From RGIG9079 sp964567845 (lineage in GTDB: Bacteria > Bacteroidota > Bacteroidia > Bacteroidales > Marinifilaceae): a stretch of 36,091 nucleotides of DNA. A program made the translations under genes and the position numbers. Below, in pieces: positions 16,315 to 25,357 of this stretch. The stretch lies in NCBI GenBank assembly GCA_964567845.1, contig CAZMOG010000012.1:1-36091 (forward strand), read 5' to 3'. The notes beneath the pieces were generated by a model. It was not told the DNA's origin. It ran no database searches and saw nothing but the letters and a program-made list of their open reading frames with translations. The stretch's first letter is position 1, and every line of letters starts with the position of its first letter.

Positions 16315-19300
16315 ACCGATTGCAGTGATTATGTCGGTACTTGCACTATGTGTTCTGGGAGTTGTGTCAGCTTTAAAACTTCCCATTTCGCTTATGCCCG
16401 ACATTGATATTCCCGAGATAACCGTCAGTTACTCGCGCGATAATGCATCTGTTCGTGAAATGGAAAATTCCATTACTGCCGAGATACGTAATCAACTGCA
16501 ACAGACCCCTAACCTTACAGACATTACAACTGAATCATACGAAGGTGGAGGTAAGATTACAATGCGCTTCAGCTATGGTACCGATATAGATTATGCCTTT
16601 ATCGAGGTAAACGAAAATATCGATGCCGCAATGAAGTACATGCCACAAGACATGGCCCGTCCATCAATTATTAAAGCTTCCACATCGGATATTCCTGTTT
16701 TCCAGATATATGTAACACCTAAAAACAACTTCACCGAGCAGGATTTTCTGGAATTTTGCGAATTTGCCGAGAGTGTTTTGAAGAAACGTTTGGAGCAATT
16801 GCCCGATGTCGCCATTGTCGATATAAGCGGTTACTACGAACCGGAACTTTACATTCTGCCTAACTACACTAAATTGCACTCATTGGGTATTACCCAGGAT
16901 CAATTGGCAAGTGCTATTGATAAGAACAACAGAATTGCCGGAAGTTTGATGGTTCGCGACGGTTACTTCCAATACAATGTGAAGTTTACCAGCCAATTAT
17001 CATCGACAGAAGAGATCGAGGAGGTATATTTGAACGTTGACGGTCGAATATTGCAACTTAAAGATATTGCCGAAGTTGGTATTCGCCCACGAGACAAGCG
17101 CGGAGTTTTCCTTAATAGTGACAAACAGAGTTTGTGTATGTCGGTTATCAAACAGTCCGATGCCCGTATGAGCGATATGACCGAGAATATTACCGAAATG
17201 CTCAACAACTTCCGCTCTGATTACCCGGAAATCGACTTTACCGTTTCACGCGACCAGGCTGAACTTTTGAACTACTCTATCGATAATTTAGTTGATAGTT
17301 TAACCGTTGGTATCCTTTTAGCTGTAGGTATTATGTTCTTCTTCCTGAAGGATCCACGCTCGCCAATAATTATTGCCCTAAGCATCCCTATTTCGGTTAT
17401 CATTACCATGCTGATATTCAAGTTTGTAAACATGTCCATCAATACAATATCATTGGCAGGTTTGATTATGGGAGTGGGAATGATGGTCGATAATGCCATT
17501 ATTGTCATTGATAACATTACCCAGCACAGGGAGCGAGGATACAAACTATTCGAGGCCTGCAACATTGGAACCCTTGAGATTATCCGTCCGCTTATCTCAT
17601 CGGTATTGACCACCTGCGCGGTATTTATTCCACTTATCTTTTTGGGCGATATTTCAGGTGCGTTGTTCTATGACGAGGCGATGGCCGTAACCATAGGACT
17701 TTTGGTTTCATTGGTTATATCGATAACCATTATCCCGGTATTATACCACTTGATACTTGGAAAATGGAACACCTCGAAGATCACCATTAAGGGCTTTGGA
17801 GACAAGGATCTGGAGGCTCTTTACACCAAAGGTTACAACTTTGTATTCAAAAACCAGAAGCGTACATGGCTCATTATCGGAATCTTTATTGCGATTGGAG
17901 TTGTAGCCATGTTTACCTCGAAGGTCGAGCAAATGCCACCGGTTGAAACAAGCGAAAAGTTAGTAAAGATTGACTGGAACAGCAGCATCCATATCGATGA
18001 GAACCAGAATAGAGTGAAGAGTATCATTAACCGGTTCGGTCCTCAATGCGAAGAGATAACTGCCCATGTTGGAGAGAAACAGTTCTTCCTTAACAACGAG
18101 GAGAAACAACATATTAATCAGGTTGAGCTGTATATCAAAACCGAAAATATTGCAAAATTGAACAACTGCATTAATGAATTGGAACAATATATCCGTACGG
18201 AATATCCCGAAGCCACATTCAAGAGTGCAAAGGTGGAGAATCTGTTCGAACAGATGTTCAAGAGCAATAACGCTCCACTTATTCTGCACTTAAGCAGTCA
18301 TGATGGAGCTATTCCCGAGTTGAAACAGATTAACTGCTATATCGACTCGATTGCGAACAGATTCGGGCAGCCCGATATTAACCGTCCTACTACCGAGGAG
18401 CGCATGGTTATCCATTTGCGTCCCGATGTCATGGCACTGTATGGAGTTTCTCAGAATGCCCTGATCTCAACACTTGAAAAGGAGATCAACAAAACCTCTA
18501 TCGGCAAACTGAACACCGGAAACCGCTACATTCCACTTGTTGTTACGAGTGACGAGGAGACAATTTACGAGATTGCAAAGAAGAGCAACGTTGCAAGCGA
18601 CAGAACCGACGAGTATGGCAGAATAAACTATGTCCCGGTATCAGATCTTATTGATATTGGCAATGAGGCCGACTACAAGACCATCACCGGAAGAAAAGAG
18701 GGAAGCGTTATTCCTATTGTCATTACCGATTACAAAATTGCCAATCAGGATTTGATTCAGTATGCAACTCTATTGGCAAAAGATATGAACATGGAGGTTA
18801 ATGTCAGTGGAGATATTATCAGCGGTAACGAAACAATTGCCGACATGACACTGATTATCATCATTGCCATTTTTATGCTCTATTTCATTATGGCAGCACA
18901 ATTTGAATCGCTCAAAATGCCGCTTATCGTTTTGGTCGAGATTCCTATCGATATTTGCTTTACTGTAGCCGTTATGAAGCTTGTCGGGACATCGATAAAC
19001 CTTATGTCCATGATTGGATTTGTGGTTATTTGCGGTGTTGTTATCAACGACTCAATTCTTAAAATCGATACAATCATTAAGTTGGAGAAGCAGGGAATGA
19101 GTACTCTTGAGGCTATTCACGAGGGAGGAGTTCGCCGTTTGAAACCAATTTTGATGACCAGTCTGACCTCGATTTTTGCAATGATTCCTATGTTATGGGG
19201 CGATGATATTGGAACTCAACTTCAATATCCATTGGCAGTAACAATTATTGCCGGCATGACATTCGGTACTTGTGTCAGTCTCTTCTTTGTTCCACTCTGT

Positions 19301-19342
19301 TACTACTTAGCCCGAAATATCGGAAGAAAGCTAAAAGCATAA
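16292..19342 (+). CDS. RND-family efflux permease, second of two
   Basis: A 1016-aa RND transporter of the AcrB/HAE type. It starts MIKFLLNRPIAVIMSV, the standard N-terminal helix. PDIDIPEITVSYSRDNASVREMENSIT follows, the conserved start of the porter domain. The TM4 motif is GVGMMVDNAIIVIDNI, again DN rather than DD. C-terminal blocks include AAQFESLKMPLIVLVEIP and GGVRRLKPILMTSLTSIFAMIPM, a near-textbook RND ending. It overlaps the first permease by 23 nt and is likely coupled to it. The pair could form a hetero-oligomeric pump, as with MdtBC, sharing the upstream adaptor. That pairing is inferred from the tandem arrangement. Confidence 0.93.
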   Translation: MIKFLLNRPIAVIMSVLALCVLGVVSALKLPISLMPDIDIPEITVSYSRDNASVREMENSITAEIRNQLQQTPNLTDITTESYEGGGKITMRFSYGTDIDYAFIEVNENIDAAMKYMPQDMARPSIIKASTSDIPVFQIYVTPKNNFTEQDFLEFCEFAESVLKKRLEQLPDVAIVDISGYYEPELYILPNYTKLHSLGITQDQLASAIDKNNRIAGSLMVRDGYFQYNVKFTSQLSSTEEIEEVYLNVDGRILQLKDIAEVGIRPRDKRGVFLNSDKQSLCMSVIKQSDARMSDMTENITEMLNNFRSDYPEIDFTVSRDQAELLNYSIDNLVDSLTVGILLAVGIMFFFLKDPRSPIIIALSIPISVIITMLIFKFVNMSINTISLAGLIMGVGMMVDNAIIVIDNITQHRERGYKLFEACNIGTLEIIRPLISSVLTTCAVFIPLIFLGDISGALFYDEAMAVTIGLLVSLVISITIIPVLYHLILGKWNTSKITIKGFGDKDLEALYTKGYNFVFKNQKRTWLIIGIFIAIGVVAMFTSKVEQMPPVETSEKLVKIDWNSSIHIDENQNRVKSIINRFGPQCEEITAHVGEKQFFLNNEEKQHINQVELYIKTENIAKLNNCINELEQYIRTEYPEATFKSAKVENLFEQMFKSNNAPLILHLSSHDGAIPELKQINCYIDSIANRFGQPDINRPTTEERMVIHLRPDVMALYGVSQNALISTLEKEINKTSIGKLNTGNRYIPLVVTSDEETIYEIAKKSNVASDRTDEYGRINYVPVSDLIDIGNEADYKTITGRKEGSVIPIVITDYKIANQDLIQYATLLAKDMNMEVNVSGDIISGNETIADMTLIIIIAIFMLYFIMAAQFESLKMPLIVLVEIPIDICFTVAVMKLVGTSINLMSMIGFVVICGVVINDSILKIDTIIKLEKQGMSTLEAIHEGGVRRLKPILMTSLTSIFAMIPMLWGDDIGTQLQYPLAVTIIAGMTFGTCVSLFFVPLCYYLARNIGRKLKA

Positions 19343-19356
19343 AATTGAGGATTTAT

Positions 19357-20142
19357 ATGGCCATACACCACTATAAGCAGATAATTCATTTCCCTAACGT
19401 TATATCATTCTATACCGACAGGGAAGATGGATATAGCAGTGGTAATTATGGCTCATTCAACTGTAACTCATATTGTGGAGATGTGCCTGATAGTGTACAT
19501 AAAAACCGCAAAAGGTTAAAAGAGTGGTTAGGTGGTGGAGAGCTTATCTTTCCCAAACAGACTCATAGTACAAACACTCTTGTTATTGACGAGAACTTTC
19601 TAAAAAAAGAGACAGAAGAACAACAAAAACTTTTGGATGGCATTGATGCACTTATCACAAATATACCCGATAAAGTACTCTGCATATCAACAGCCGATTG
19701 TATTCCGATAACTATTTATGACACTCAAAAACAGGTTATAGCCGCCATTCATGCCGGATGGCGAGGTACAGTTGGAAGAATTGCAAAAGAGTGCATAGAA
19801 ACAATGCAAAACAGTTATGAATGCCAGCCACAAAACCTGATAGCAAATATAGGTCCCGGAATATCTGTTGAGGCATTTGAGGTTGGGCTTGAAGTTTACG
19901 AAGCCTTTGAGAAAGAGGGGTTCGATATGTGGAGAATTTCACAATTCAACAACTCTACCGGTAAATGGCATATTGATTTAAAGGAGTGTAACAGAATCCA
20001 ACTGATGGAGTGCGGTATAAAAGAGGTGGCTATTGAGGATTGCCAAATATGCACCTACAATAACCACCACAAATTCTTTTCAGCCCGAAGACTTACAATT
20101 CACTCCGGCAGAATCACCAACGGAATTGTTCTAAAAGGATAA
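19357..20142 (+). CDS. pgeF: Peptidoglycan editing factor / multicopper polyphenol oxidase family (YfiH/LACC1-like)
   Basis: A 261-aa YfiH-family protein. The three zinc/copper ligands of the family are present: H70 in PKQTHSTNT, C115 in STADCIPI and H132 in IHAGWRGT. GPGIS follows near residue 170. Family members act as purine-nucleoside phosphorylases or deaminases, and E. coli PgeF prevents misincorporation of L-Ser into peptidoglycan stems. The old laccase name is less well supported. I use the ATG at 19357, 14 nt after the RND stop, because an upstream in-frame start (19270) would lie inside the RND gene and adds no family residues. It probably rides on the RND transcript and converges on meaB with a 10-nt gap. 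Confidence 0.88.
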   Translation: MAIHHYKQIIHFPNVISFYTDREDGYSSGNYGSFNCNSYCGDVPDSVHKNRKRLKEWLGGGELIFPKQTHSTNTLVIDENFLKKETEEQQKLLDGIDALITNIPDKVLCISTADCIPITIYDTQKQVIAAIHAGWRGTVGRIAKECIETMQNSYECQPQNLIANIGPGISVEAFEVGLEVYEAFEKEGFDMWRISQFNNSTGKWHIDLKECNRIQLMECGIKEVAIEDCQICTYNNHHKFFSARRLTIHSGRITNGIVLKG

Positions 20143-20152
20143 TTCAAGAATA

Positions 20153-21247
20153 CTATTCCTGCTCCTTAAAGTAGTTGTCAAGCAATTCGAAAGCTGCCAT
20201 AAAGGAGCTTTGCTCGTTGTTCAGAACCCGTTTCTCCGCAGCCTGAATATTCTCTTTCTGACTCTCATAGAAACGCTGACGAAGTTGCTCATTGATAGTC
20301 TCGTACATCCAATACTTGGCCTGCTCGCTTCTACGGCTCTCAAAGTAACCATTCTGCTGGGTTTTACTGCAATAGTTCAGGATATTGTCCCAAATCTCCT
20401 TGATTCCGGTCTTCTCGTATGCAGAACAGGTATTAACTGTCGGCTCAACTCCCGACTCATGAGGAGGGAAGAAGTGAAGCGCAGTCTGCAACTGTGTCTT
20501 TGCCAATTGGGCACGGGTTATATTGTTTCCGTCGGCCTTGTTGATGATGATACTGTCGGCCATCTCCATAATGCCTCGCTTGATTCCCTGAAGCTCATCG
20601 CCCGCACCGGCAATCTGCACCAACAGGAAGAAATCTACCATTGAGTGTGCGGCAGTCTCGCTCTGACCAACTCCAACGGTCTCGACAATCACAACATCGA
20701 ATCCTGCAACCTCGCACAAAATCATAGCCTCGCGTGTTTTACGTGCCACACCTCCAAGCGAACCTGCCGATGGCGAAGGACGTATGTAGGCGTGTGGATC
20801 GCAAGCCAACTCCTCCATTCGGGTCTTATCGCCAAGGATACTACCCTTTGAACGCTCACTACTCGGATCGATTGCAAGCACGGCAACCTTGTGTCCCTCA
20901 TTTGTCAGGAACTTTCCGAATGCCTCGATAAAGGTACTCTTTCCCGCTCCCGGTACTCCGGTTATTCCAATTCTTACACATCTACCCGACGATGGCAAAC
21001 ATTGGCGAATTACCTCTTGCGCAAGCTTCTGATGGTCGGTTCTTGAACTCTCGACCAAGGTAATTGCCTGGCTAAGAATATTTATATCTCCACGCAAAAT
21101 TCCATCGACATAATCTGTTACGCTCAGTTCTTTTCGACGTATGTTTTTCAACCGTTCAGCCAAACGCGGATTCATTGGTGCCGGGGCATCAATTCCTTTG
21201 TTTACCTTCAACCCCTCGTATTCGGGACTGTTTTCAGGATGTTCCAT
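20153..21247 (-). CDS. meaB: Methylmalonyl-CoA mutase-associated GTPase MeaB
   Basis: A 364-aa G3E-type GTPase. The Walker A motif GVPGAGKS is at 97-104 and is followed by FIEAFG. VIVETVGVGQSE is the Walker B/switch region, and INKADG provides guanine specificity. MeaB protects and reloads the cobalamin-dependent methylmalonyl-CoA mutase, part of the succinate-to-propionate route of Bacteroidota. The N-terminal 35 residues are an extension typical of the group. It lies 14 nt downstream of the DUF4954 gene on the same strand, and the two probably share a promoter. The mutase genes are not in this window. The older name ArgK does not apply. Confidence 0.93.
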   Translation of the reverse strand: MEHPENSPEYEGLKVNKGIDAPAPMNPRLAERLKNIRRKELSVTDYVDGILRGDINILSQAITLVESSRTDHQKLAQEVIRQCLPSSGRCVRIGITGVPGAGKSTFIEAFGKFLTNEGHKVAVLAIDPSSERSKGSILGDKTRMEELACDPHAYIRPSPSAGSLGGVARKTREAMILCEVAGFDVVIVETVGVGQSETAAHSMVDFFLLVQIAGAGDELQGIKRGIMEMADSIIINKADGNNITRAQLAKTQLQTALHFFPPHESGVEPTVNTCSAYEKTGIKEIWDNILNYCSKTQQNGYFESRRSEQAKYWMYETINEQLRQRFYESQKENIQAAEKRVLNNEQSSFMAAFELLDNYFKEQE

Positions 21248-21261
21248 AATTGTATGCTATT

Positions 21262-23142
21262 TTATTTTTTTTCCAGTGTTAATATCTCTTCAAGCAACGA
21301 ACAGACAAGGGGATTCTCTTCCAATGAGCCACGCACATTCTCAATATCGCACTCCACCTCATCAAGACTCTCTGCATCTAATCCGAAGCCAACGGTCGAT
21401 GCCGGCGAAAACTCTTTGGCTGCATCGTTAAGAACCCTTTTCAAGAGCCAAATCTTGGCCTCGGCTCCACGGTGAATCAACTCCTCGGGGATAACATCGG
21501 GGCCATATTCTGTGTGGATAAGGGCACTGCACCACTCATTGCACCACTCATCGTAACCGGCATGAAGCGAACGTACCATTTTGGAAAGTTTGGAAATTGT
21601 CAAATTTTCATCGTTGCGCATCAATGCCATAAAGTGTTCAACCTCGCTTTGAGGGGCCAACAATCCTGCCATATCAACCCAAGGCTCAACCCGGCCCGGA
21701 GCTGTTATGCCGTATTTCTCTACCCTTTCTCCAATGAAAATATCTATTGCCGCTCCATATAGAGCAATTCCCTGCTCCAAAGCATCGGCCATTATCCTTA
21801 TATCATCAATTGTGTAGTAACCGTGAAGTGGCTTGAACTGCTCCTTGATTTGAAGTAGTGTATCACAAGCGCTGATACAATTGTCAACTGTATATGGAGA
21901 CAACCACTCAAAAGAGATTGAATCTAAGGGTTCTGTACTTTTACGCTCATCGCGCTTTGGCCATTTACGCACATCTCTGTGAGTTCCTACACTTCTCAAT
22001 GCGGCTCCTGGAAGCAGATACTCCTGCCCACCCTTCTCTATCAGGTATGAGAATGGAAATTCCGAGGTGTCGGGATGGTTATAATGGTGTCCCATTACCA
22101 TTGAGAATGCACCAATTTTGGCAGGCCAAAGAATATATGACCCACTTGCCAACTTAACGCCTCGTTCAGTAATTCCCTGGTGCATTGGTCCAAGTTTATA
22201 CAGGTGATTGCTTTGATTACTGCCTGATCCTGCATTAAAGAACGAGAATAGTCCACCTATTAAAAGCGTTGATTTGTGCATGCTTACGGTATAGGGCGCT
22301 GCAAATATCGCACACGCCTCGCCATTCTCTAACTGGCTATTGGCAAATATCAAAGAGTCGTGAGCCGTAAAACCATTGGCAATTTTACATGATTCACCAA
22401 TGAAACAACGCTCAATGTGTGCATTATTCTCTACAATTGATCCGCAAGATATTATAAAATTCTTAGCTATCACTCCGTTCCTCAACACAATCGGCGAATA
22501 TGAAGCACTGTTTACAGAGCCGTTCTCCAATAATGTTACCTGGCTCACCTCGGCACACTCGCCAATGCGGACATTGATTATGTTGCCACACCCCTCAATG
22601 TGTGAGCCCTCGCCTATAAAACCCTGGGTTGTATTTATCGATGTCACGTAGTCGGCAACTAAGTGCTGAATGATTTTAAGAATATCACTCTTGTAACGAT
22701 AAAAGGCTGCCATATAGGCAATTACCGAAGACAAGCGGTTAAAGATGGGTATTTTGCGACCTCCGGTTTCATCCATTACCGAAACCTCTACTCCGTTTCC
22801 GAACGAGGTCTCGCCCACAACAGCAACTCGCTGAACATTACGAATAACACAATTTGCCGAAACATTGTAGTTGCTCAACATTGATACGCGCTCAATGTAT
22901 GAATCCTTGCCAATTTCGCAGTTGTGCAATACAGAGTCATAAACTCCGCAATTTGTAGCCACCACTCCATCGAGCAACATTGTTCCGTTGTTGCCTAAGA
23001 GACGTATATCTCCATAGAATTTAGTACGTTGAATATTCTCGGGCAGGAAGCCGTTTCCAACTTTAATTCTACTCCAATCCTCGGCGCTGCATCCGTTATT
23101 TTCAAGAATATCAATCTCTTGCTCTGTCAATAATCGCAACAT
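21262..23142 (-). CDS. DUF4954 family protein (left-handed beta-helix, sugar-nucleotide-transferase-like)
   Basis: A 626-aa cytoplasmic protein, conserved in Bacteroidota. Residues about 60-330 show repeated hexapeptide-like turns (for example NCVIRNVQRVAVVGETSFGNG, then GEGSHIEGCGNIINVRIGECAEV), as in left-handed beta-helix transferases such as GlmU. The C-terminal half (about 400-626) is largely alpha-helical with Trp/Glu-rich segments and no motif I can name. No nucleotidyltransferase signature is visible. It precedes meaB by 14 nt. The biochemical role is unknown to me. I infer only a helix-fold scaffold that may bind acyl or sugar nucleotides. Confidence 0.8.
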   Translation of the reverse strand: MLRLLTEQEIDILENNGCSAEDWSRIKVGNGFLPENIQRTKFYGDIRLLGNNGTMLLDGVVATNCGVYDSVLHNCEIGKDSYIERVSMLSNYNVSANCVIRNVQRVAVVGETSFGNGVEVSVMDETGGRKIPIFNRLSSVIAYMAAFYRYKSDILKIIQHLVADYVTSINTTQGFIGEGSHIEGCGNIINVRIGECAEVSQVTLLENGSVNSASYSPIVLRNGVIAKNFIISCGSIVENNAHIERCFIGESCKIANGFTAHDSLIFANSQLENGEACAIFAAPYTVSMHKSTLLIGGLFSFFNAGSGSNQSNHLYKLGPMHQGITERGVKLASGSYILWPAKIGAFSMVMGHHYNHPDTSEFPFSYLIEKGGQEYLLPGAALRSVGTHRDVRKWPKRDERKSTEPLDSISFEWLSPYTVDNCISACDTLLQIKEQFKPLHGYYTIDDIRIMADALEQGIALYGAAIDIFIGERVEKYGITAPGRVEPWVDMAGLLAPQSEVEHFMALMRNDENLTISKLSKMVRSLHAGYDEWCNEWCSALIHTEYGPDVIPEELIHRGAEAKIWLLKRVLNDAAKEFSPASTVGFGLDAESLDEVECDIENVRGSLEENPLVCSLLEEILTLEKK

Positions 23143-23169
23143 ACCTTTATTTTTTATTCGTTCTAACTA

Positions 23170-23200
23170 CAAAATTAAAACAAATCACACTTATTCACAA
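23170..23200 (-). promoter_or_regulatory. Promoter of the DUF4954-meaB unit
   Basis: On the minus strand TTG (23200-23198), a 20-nt spacer and TAATTTTG (23177-23170) match the Bacteroidota consensus. The start is expected near 23164, 21 nt before the ATG at 23142. The -33 box lies inside the end of the upstream hsdR-N-like gene. Confidence 0.55.
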
Positions 23201-23634
23201 CTCTGCTCTGCGTATTGTGGCAACGCTGAGCTTAAAACAATTTTTCCGTCATTAAACGTTCCACACAATAGTTCATTGCCATTTGTTATGGCCACATGAA
23301 TTGCACATAGCTCTGTGTTGTAACAAAAGGCTTGATCAAAGACCTGTTGAGTTAATTTCACTCCACTCTTTTTACACTCCACAAGCAAAAACACCGAGCC
23401 ATCACGTTTGTAACACACCAAATCAAATCTGCGGTTTAAACCATTAAGCGGGACCTGCTTCTCAACAGCTATCAAACCCTTTGGATAGTTCAACTTATTG
23501 ATAAGATAGTGAACCAAATGTTGACGCACCCACTCCTCGGGAGTTATTACAACATATTTGTTTCGTATTATATCGAAAATCTGCTGTTCCCCTTGATACA
23601 ACCTTACCTTATAGTCAAACGGTGGAAAAATCAT
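23191..23634 (-). CDS. Stand-alone type I restriction R-subunit N-terminal domain protein (HSDR_N-like)
   Basis: A 147-aa protein matching the small HSDR_N_2-type family. It has a PD-(D/E)xK-like core: D71 in NRRFDLVCY, then E86-C-K88 in LLVECKKSG, plus a QxxxY element (Q101, Y105) typical of HsdR nuclease domains. No helicase or methylase genes are near, so this is not an intact restriction system. Homologues occur beside housekeeping genes in many Bacteroidota. The gene is 9 nt downstream of queA, probably in the same transcript. Nuclease activity is plausible from the catalytic residues but not demonstrated. Confidence 0.82.
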   Translation of the reverse strand: MIFPPFDYKVRLYQGEQQIFDIIRNKYVVITPEEWVRQHLVHYLINKLNYPKGLIAVEKQVPLNGLNRRFDLVCYKRDGSVFLLVECKKSGVKLTQQVFDQAFCYNTELCAIHVAITNGNELLCGTFNDGKIVLSSALPQYAEQSCE

Positions 23635-23643
23635 TGCTTTAGG

Positions 23644-24870
23644 TTATTGTTTAACTCTCAATAAACTGCTATCACCATAACTAAGGAATCTGAAACCGTT
23701 AGCCATGGCATAGTTGTACACTTTATGCCAATCATCCCCAATTGCAGCACCAACAAGTAGCAAAAGGGTGCTGTGCGGTTGGTGGAAATTTGTAAAAAGA
23801 CGGTTAACTACCCTGTATTTGTACCCCGGCACAATGATTATGGTTGTTGCCGCCTTTAGACTATCTGCATTGGTTTCGTCGAACCATGACAAAAGGTTCT
23901 GCATAGACTCTTTCAGTGAAACATTTTGAGGCAATGAATAAGGCTCCCACTGCTCAATGTGGTAAAACTCCTCAATGCCCAATCCCCTTTTTACCCCCAT
24001 CCAATAGAGGCTCTCCAAGGTTCTTACCGAGGTTGTACCAACTGCAACAATTTCGCCCTGTGCATTCAGTATATTTTCAACTGTTGTTCGCTTTATTACA
24101 ACATGTTCCGTGTGCATATCATGCCCACCTATCAACTCCGATTTTACCGGACGGAATGTTCCTGCACCCACATGTAGTGTTACCTCGTCGGTTGTGACCC
24201 CCTTTTCTCTTAACTGCCGGATTATGGATTGCGTAAAGTGCAATCCGGCTGTAGGCGCAGCCACTGAACCCTCGTTCTTGGAATAGACCGTTTGGTAACG
24301 AAGAGTATCGCTCGATTCCGACTCTCTGTTCAAATATGGAGGAATTGGAATCTTTCCACAACTCTCCAAAACCTCGGCAAATGAACAACCCGAACTCCAT
24401 GAGAAACGAATTGTAACCTCGCCCCCATCCAAAATTTCAACCTTCTCAGCATTTAGTTGCAAAACTTCACCATTCAGGCTGAAGCTACAACTTATAACAC
24501 CCTCTTTCCATTTTTTCAGGTTACCAACCAAACAACGCCATTCACAACTTTGACGCTCAGCAAAATTGCAGGCATAATCGGCCGGTTTTATGGGTTCCAG
24601 ACAGAATATCTCTATAACAGCACCTGTAACTTTCTTGAAAAAAAGACGCGCATGGATAACCTTGGTATTGTTGAAAATCAATAACTCATTGCCTTGTAAA
24701 ACATTCACAACATTTGAAAATGTTGTTTCTGAAATATTGCCATCATTGAAAATCAACAGTTTACTTTTATCTCTGTCGGTCATAGGATATTTGGCTATAC
24801 GCTCATCGGAAAGCTCATAGTCAAATTGCTCCATTGAGATCTGCTTATATAACTCTATTTTATTCTCCAT
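23644..24870 (-). CDS. queA: S-adenosylmethionine:tRNA ribosyltransferase-isomerase
   Basis: A 408-aa enzyme that moves the ribosyl part of SAM onto preQ1-tRNA to make epoxyqueuosine at position 34 of GUN-anticodon tRNAs. Family motifs are clear: YELSDERIAKYPMTDRDKSKLLIF near the N-terminus, NNTKVIHARLFF, AAPTAGLHFT in the middle, HVGAGTFRPV, then TNFHQPHSTLLLLV near the end. It is somewhat longer than E. coli QueA (356 aa). Two starts are possible: ATG at 24870, or an internal ATG at residue 13 (position 24834). The latter fits the family alignment better, but a -7 element before 24870 supports the longer form. It is divergent from the DUF1573 gene. Confidence 0.95.
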   Translation of the reverse strand: MENKIELYKQISMEQFDYELSDERIAKYPMTDRDKSKLLIFNDGNISETTFSNVVNVLQGNELLIFNNTKVIHARLFFKKVTGAVIEIFCLEPIKPADYACNFAERQSCEWRCLVGNLKKWKEGVISCSFSLNGEVLQLNAEKVEILDGGEVTIRFSWSSGCSFAEVLESCGKIPIPPYLNRESESSDTLRYQTVYSKNEGSVAAPTAGLHFTQSIIRQLREKGVTTDEVTLHVGAGTFRPVKSELIGGHDMHTEHVVIKRTTVENILNAQGEIVAVGTTSVRTLESLYWMGVKRGLGIEEFYHIEQWEPYSLPQNVSLKESMQNLLSWFDETNADSLKAATTIIIVPGYKYRVVNRLFTNFHQPHSTLLLLVGAAIGDDWHKVYNYAMANGFRFLSYGDSSLLRVKQ

Positions 24871-24880
24871 AAAATTCCAC

Positions 24881-24901
24881 TAACTTTGCAACGCAAATTT
24901 A
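24881..24901. promoter_or_regulatory. Back-to-back promoters for queA and the DUF1573 gene
   Basis: TAACTTTG at 24881-24888 reads toward the DUF1573 gene, and TAAATTTG at 24901-24894 (minus strand) reads toward queA. Both match the -7 consensus TAnnTTTG. The two boxes are 5 nt apart, so only one polymerase could bind at a time. No good -33 TTG is seen for either. Leaders would be only about 14-18 nt long. Confidence 0.45.
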
Positions 24902-24908
24902 GTAAAAA

Positions 24909-25325
24909 ATGAGGTCGATACATTTCATTGCAACCATATTATTCCTTTCCATGTCTCTCTATTCATGTAAAGGCAAATCAAACAATACAACCATAAATTC
25001 CACTCCAACCGATACAACAAGTTTTGTAATGGTACCGGAGTACTACGATTTTGGCGATATTACTGCCGGAGATATTGTGGGCTACACCTTTACCCTAAAG
25101 AACACCGGCACGAATAAACTAACCATAAAAGATGTAAAAACCGACTGTCCATGTACCGTTGCCGAGGTGCAAAAAAAGGAGCTACAACCAAATGATAGCT
25201 GCAAAATAGATATAGAGTTCAATTCTGCAGGAAGAAATGGATTTCAAATGAAAGAAATTCGTATCTTTGCAAACGTAAAAAATGGGGTTATAAAACTTCC
25301 ATTTTCTGCATCCGTAAATCAATAG
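24909..25325 (+). CDS. DUF1573-domain lipoprotein
   Basis: A 138-aa exported protein. The signal peptide ends LYSC, with Cys20 as the lipidation site. The remainder is one DUF1573 domain, an immunoglobulin-like ASPM/SPD-2/Hydin-type fold, with the typical start YYDFGDITAGDIVGYTFTLKNTG and the conserved DCPCT region. The function of the family is not known to me. Such genes commonly sit just upstream of yajC in Bacteroidota, as here (32-nt gap). The usual nusB of this cluster is absent; queA lies divergently instead. Confidence 0.88.
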   Translation: MRSIHFIATILFLSMSLYSCKGKSNNTTINSTPTDTTSFVMVPEYYDFGDITAGDIVGYTFTLKNTGTNKLTIKDVKTDCPCTVAEVQKKELQPNDSCKIDIEFNSAGRNGFQMKEIRIFANVKNGVIKLPFSASVNQ

Positions 25326-25357
25326 AATGTAAAACCAAATTTAAATAGAAATTTAAA

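Noticed and set aside
23191..23634. Type I restriction-modification system
   Set aside because: Only a small HsdR-N-like protein is present; no hsdM, hsdS or helicase domain is nearby.
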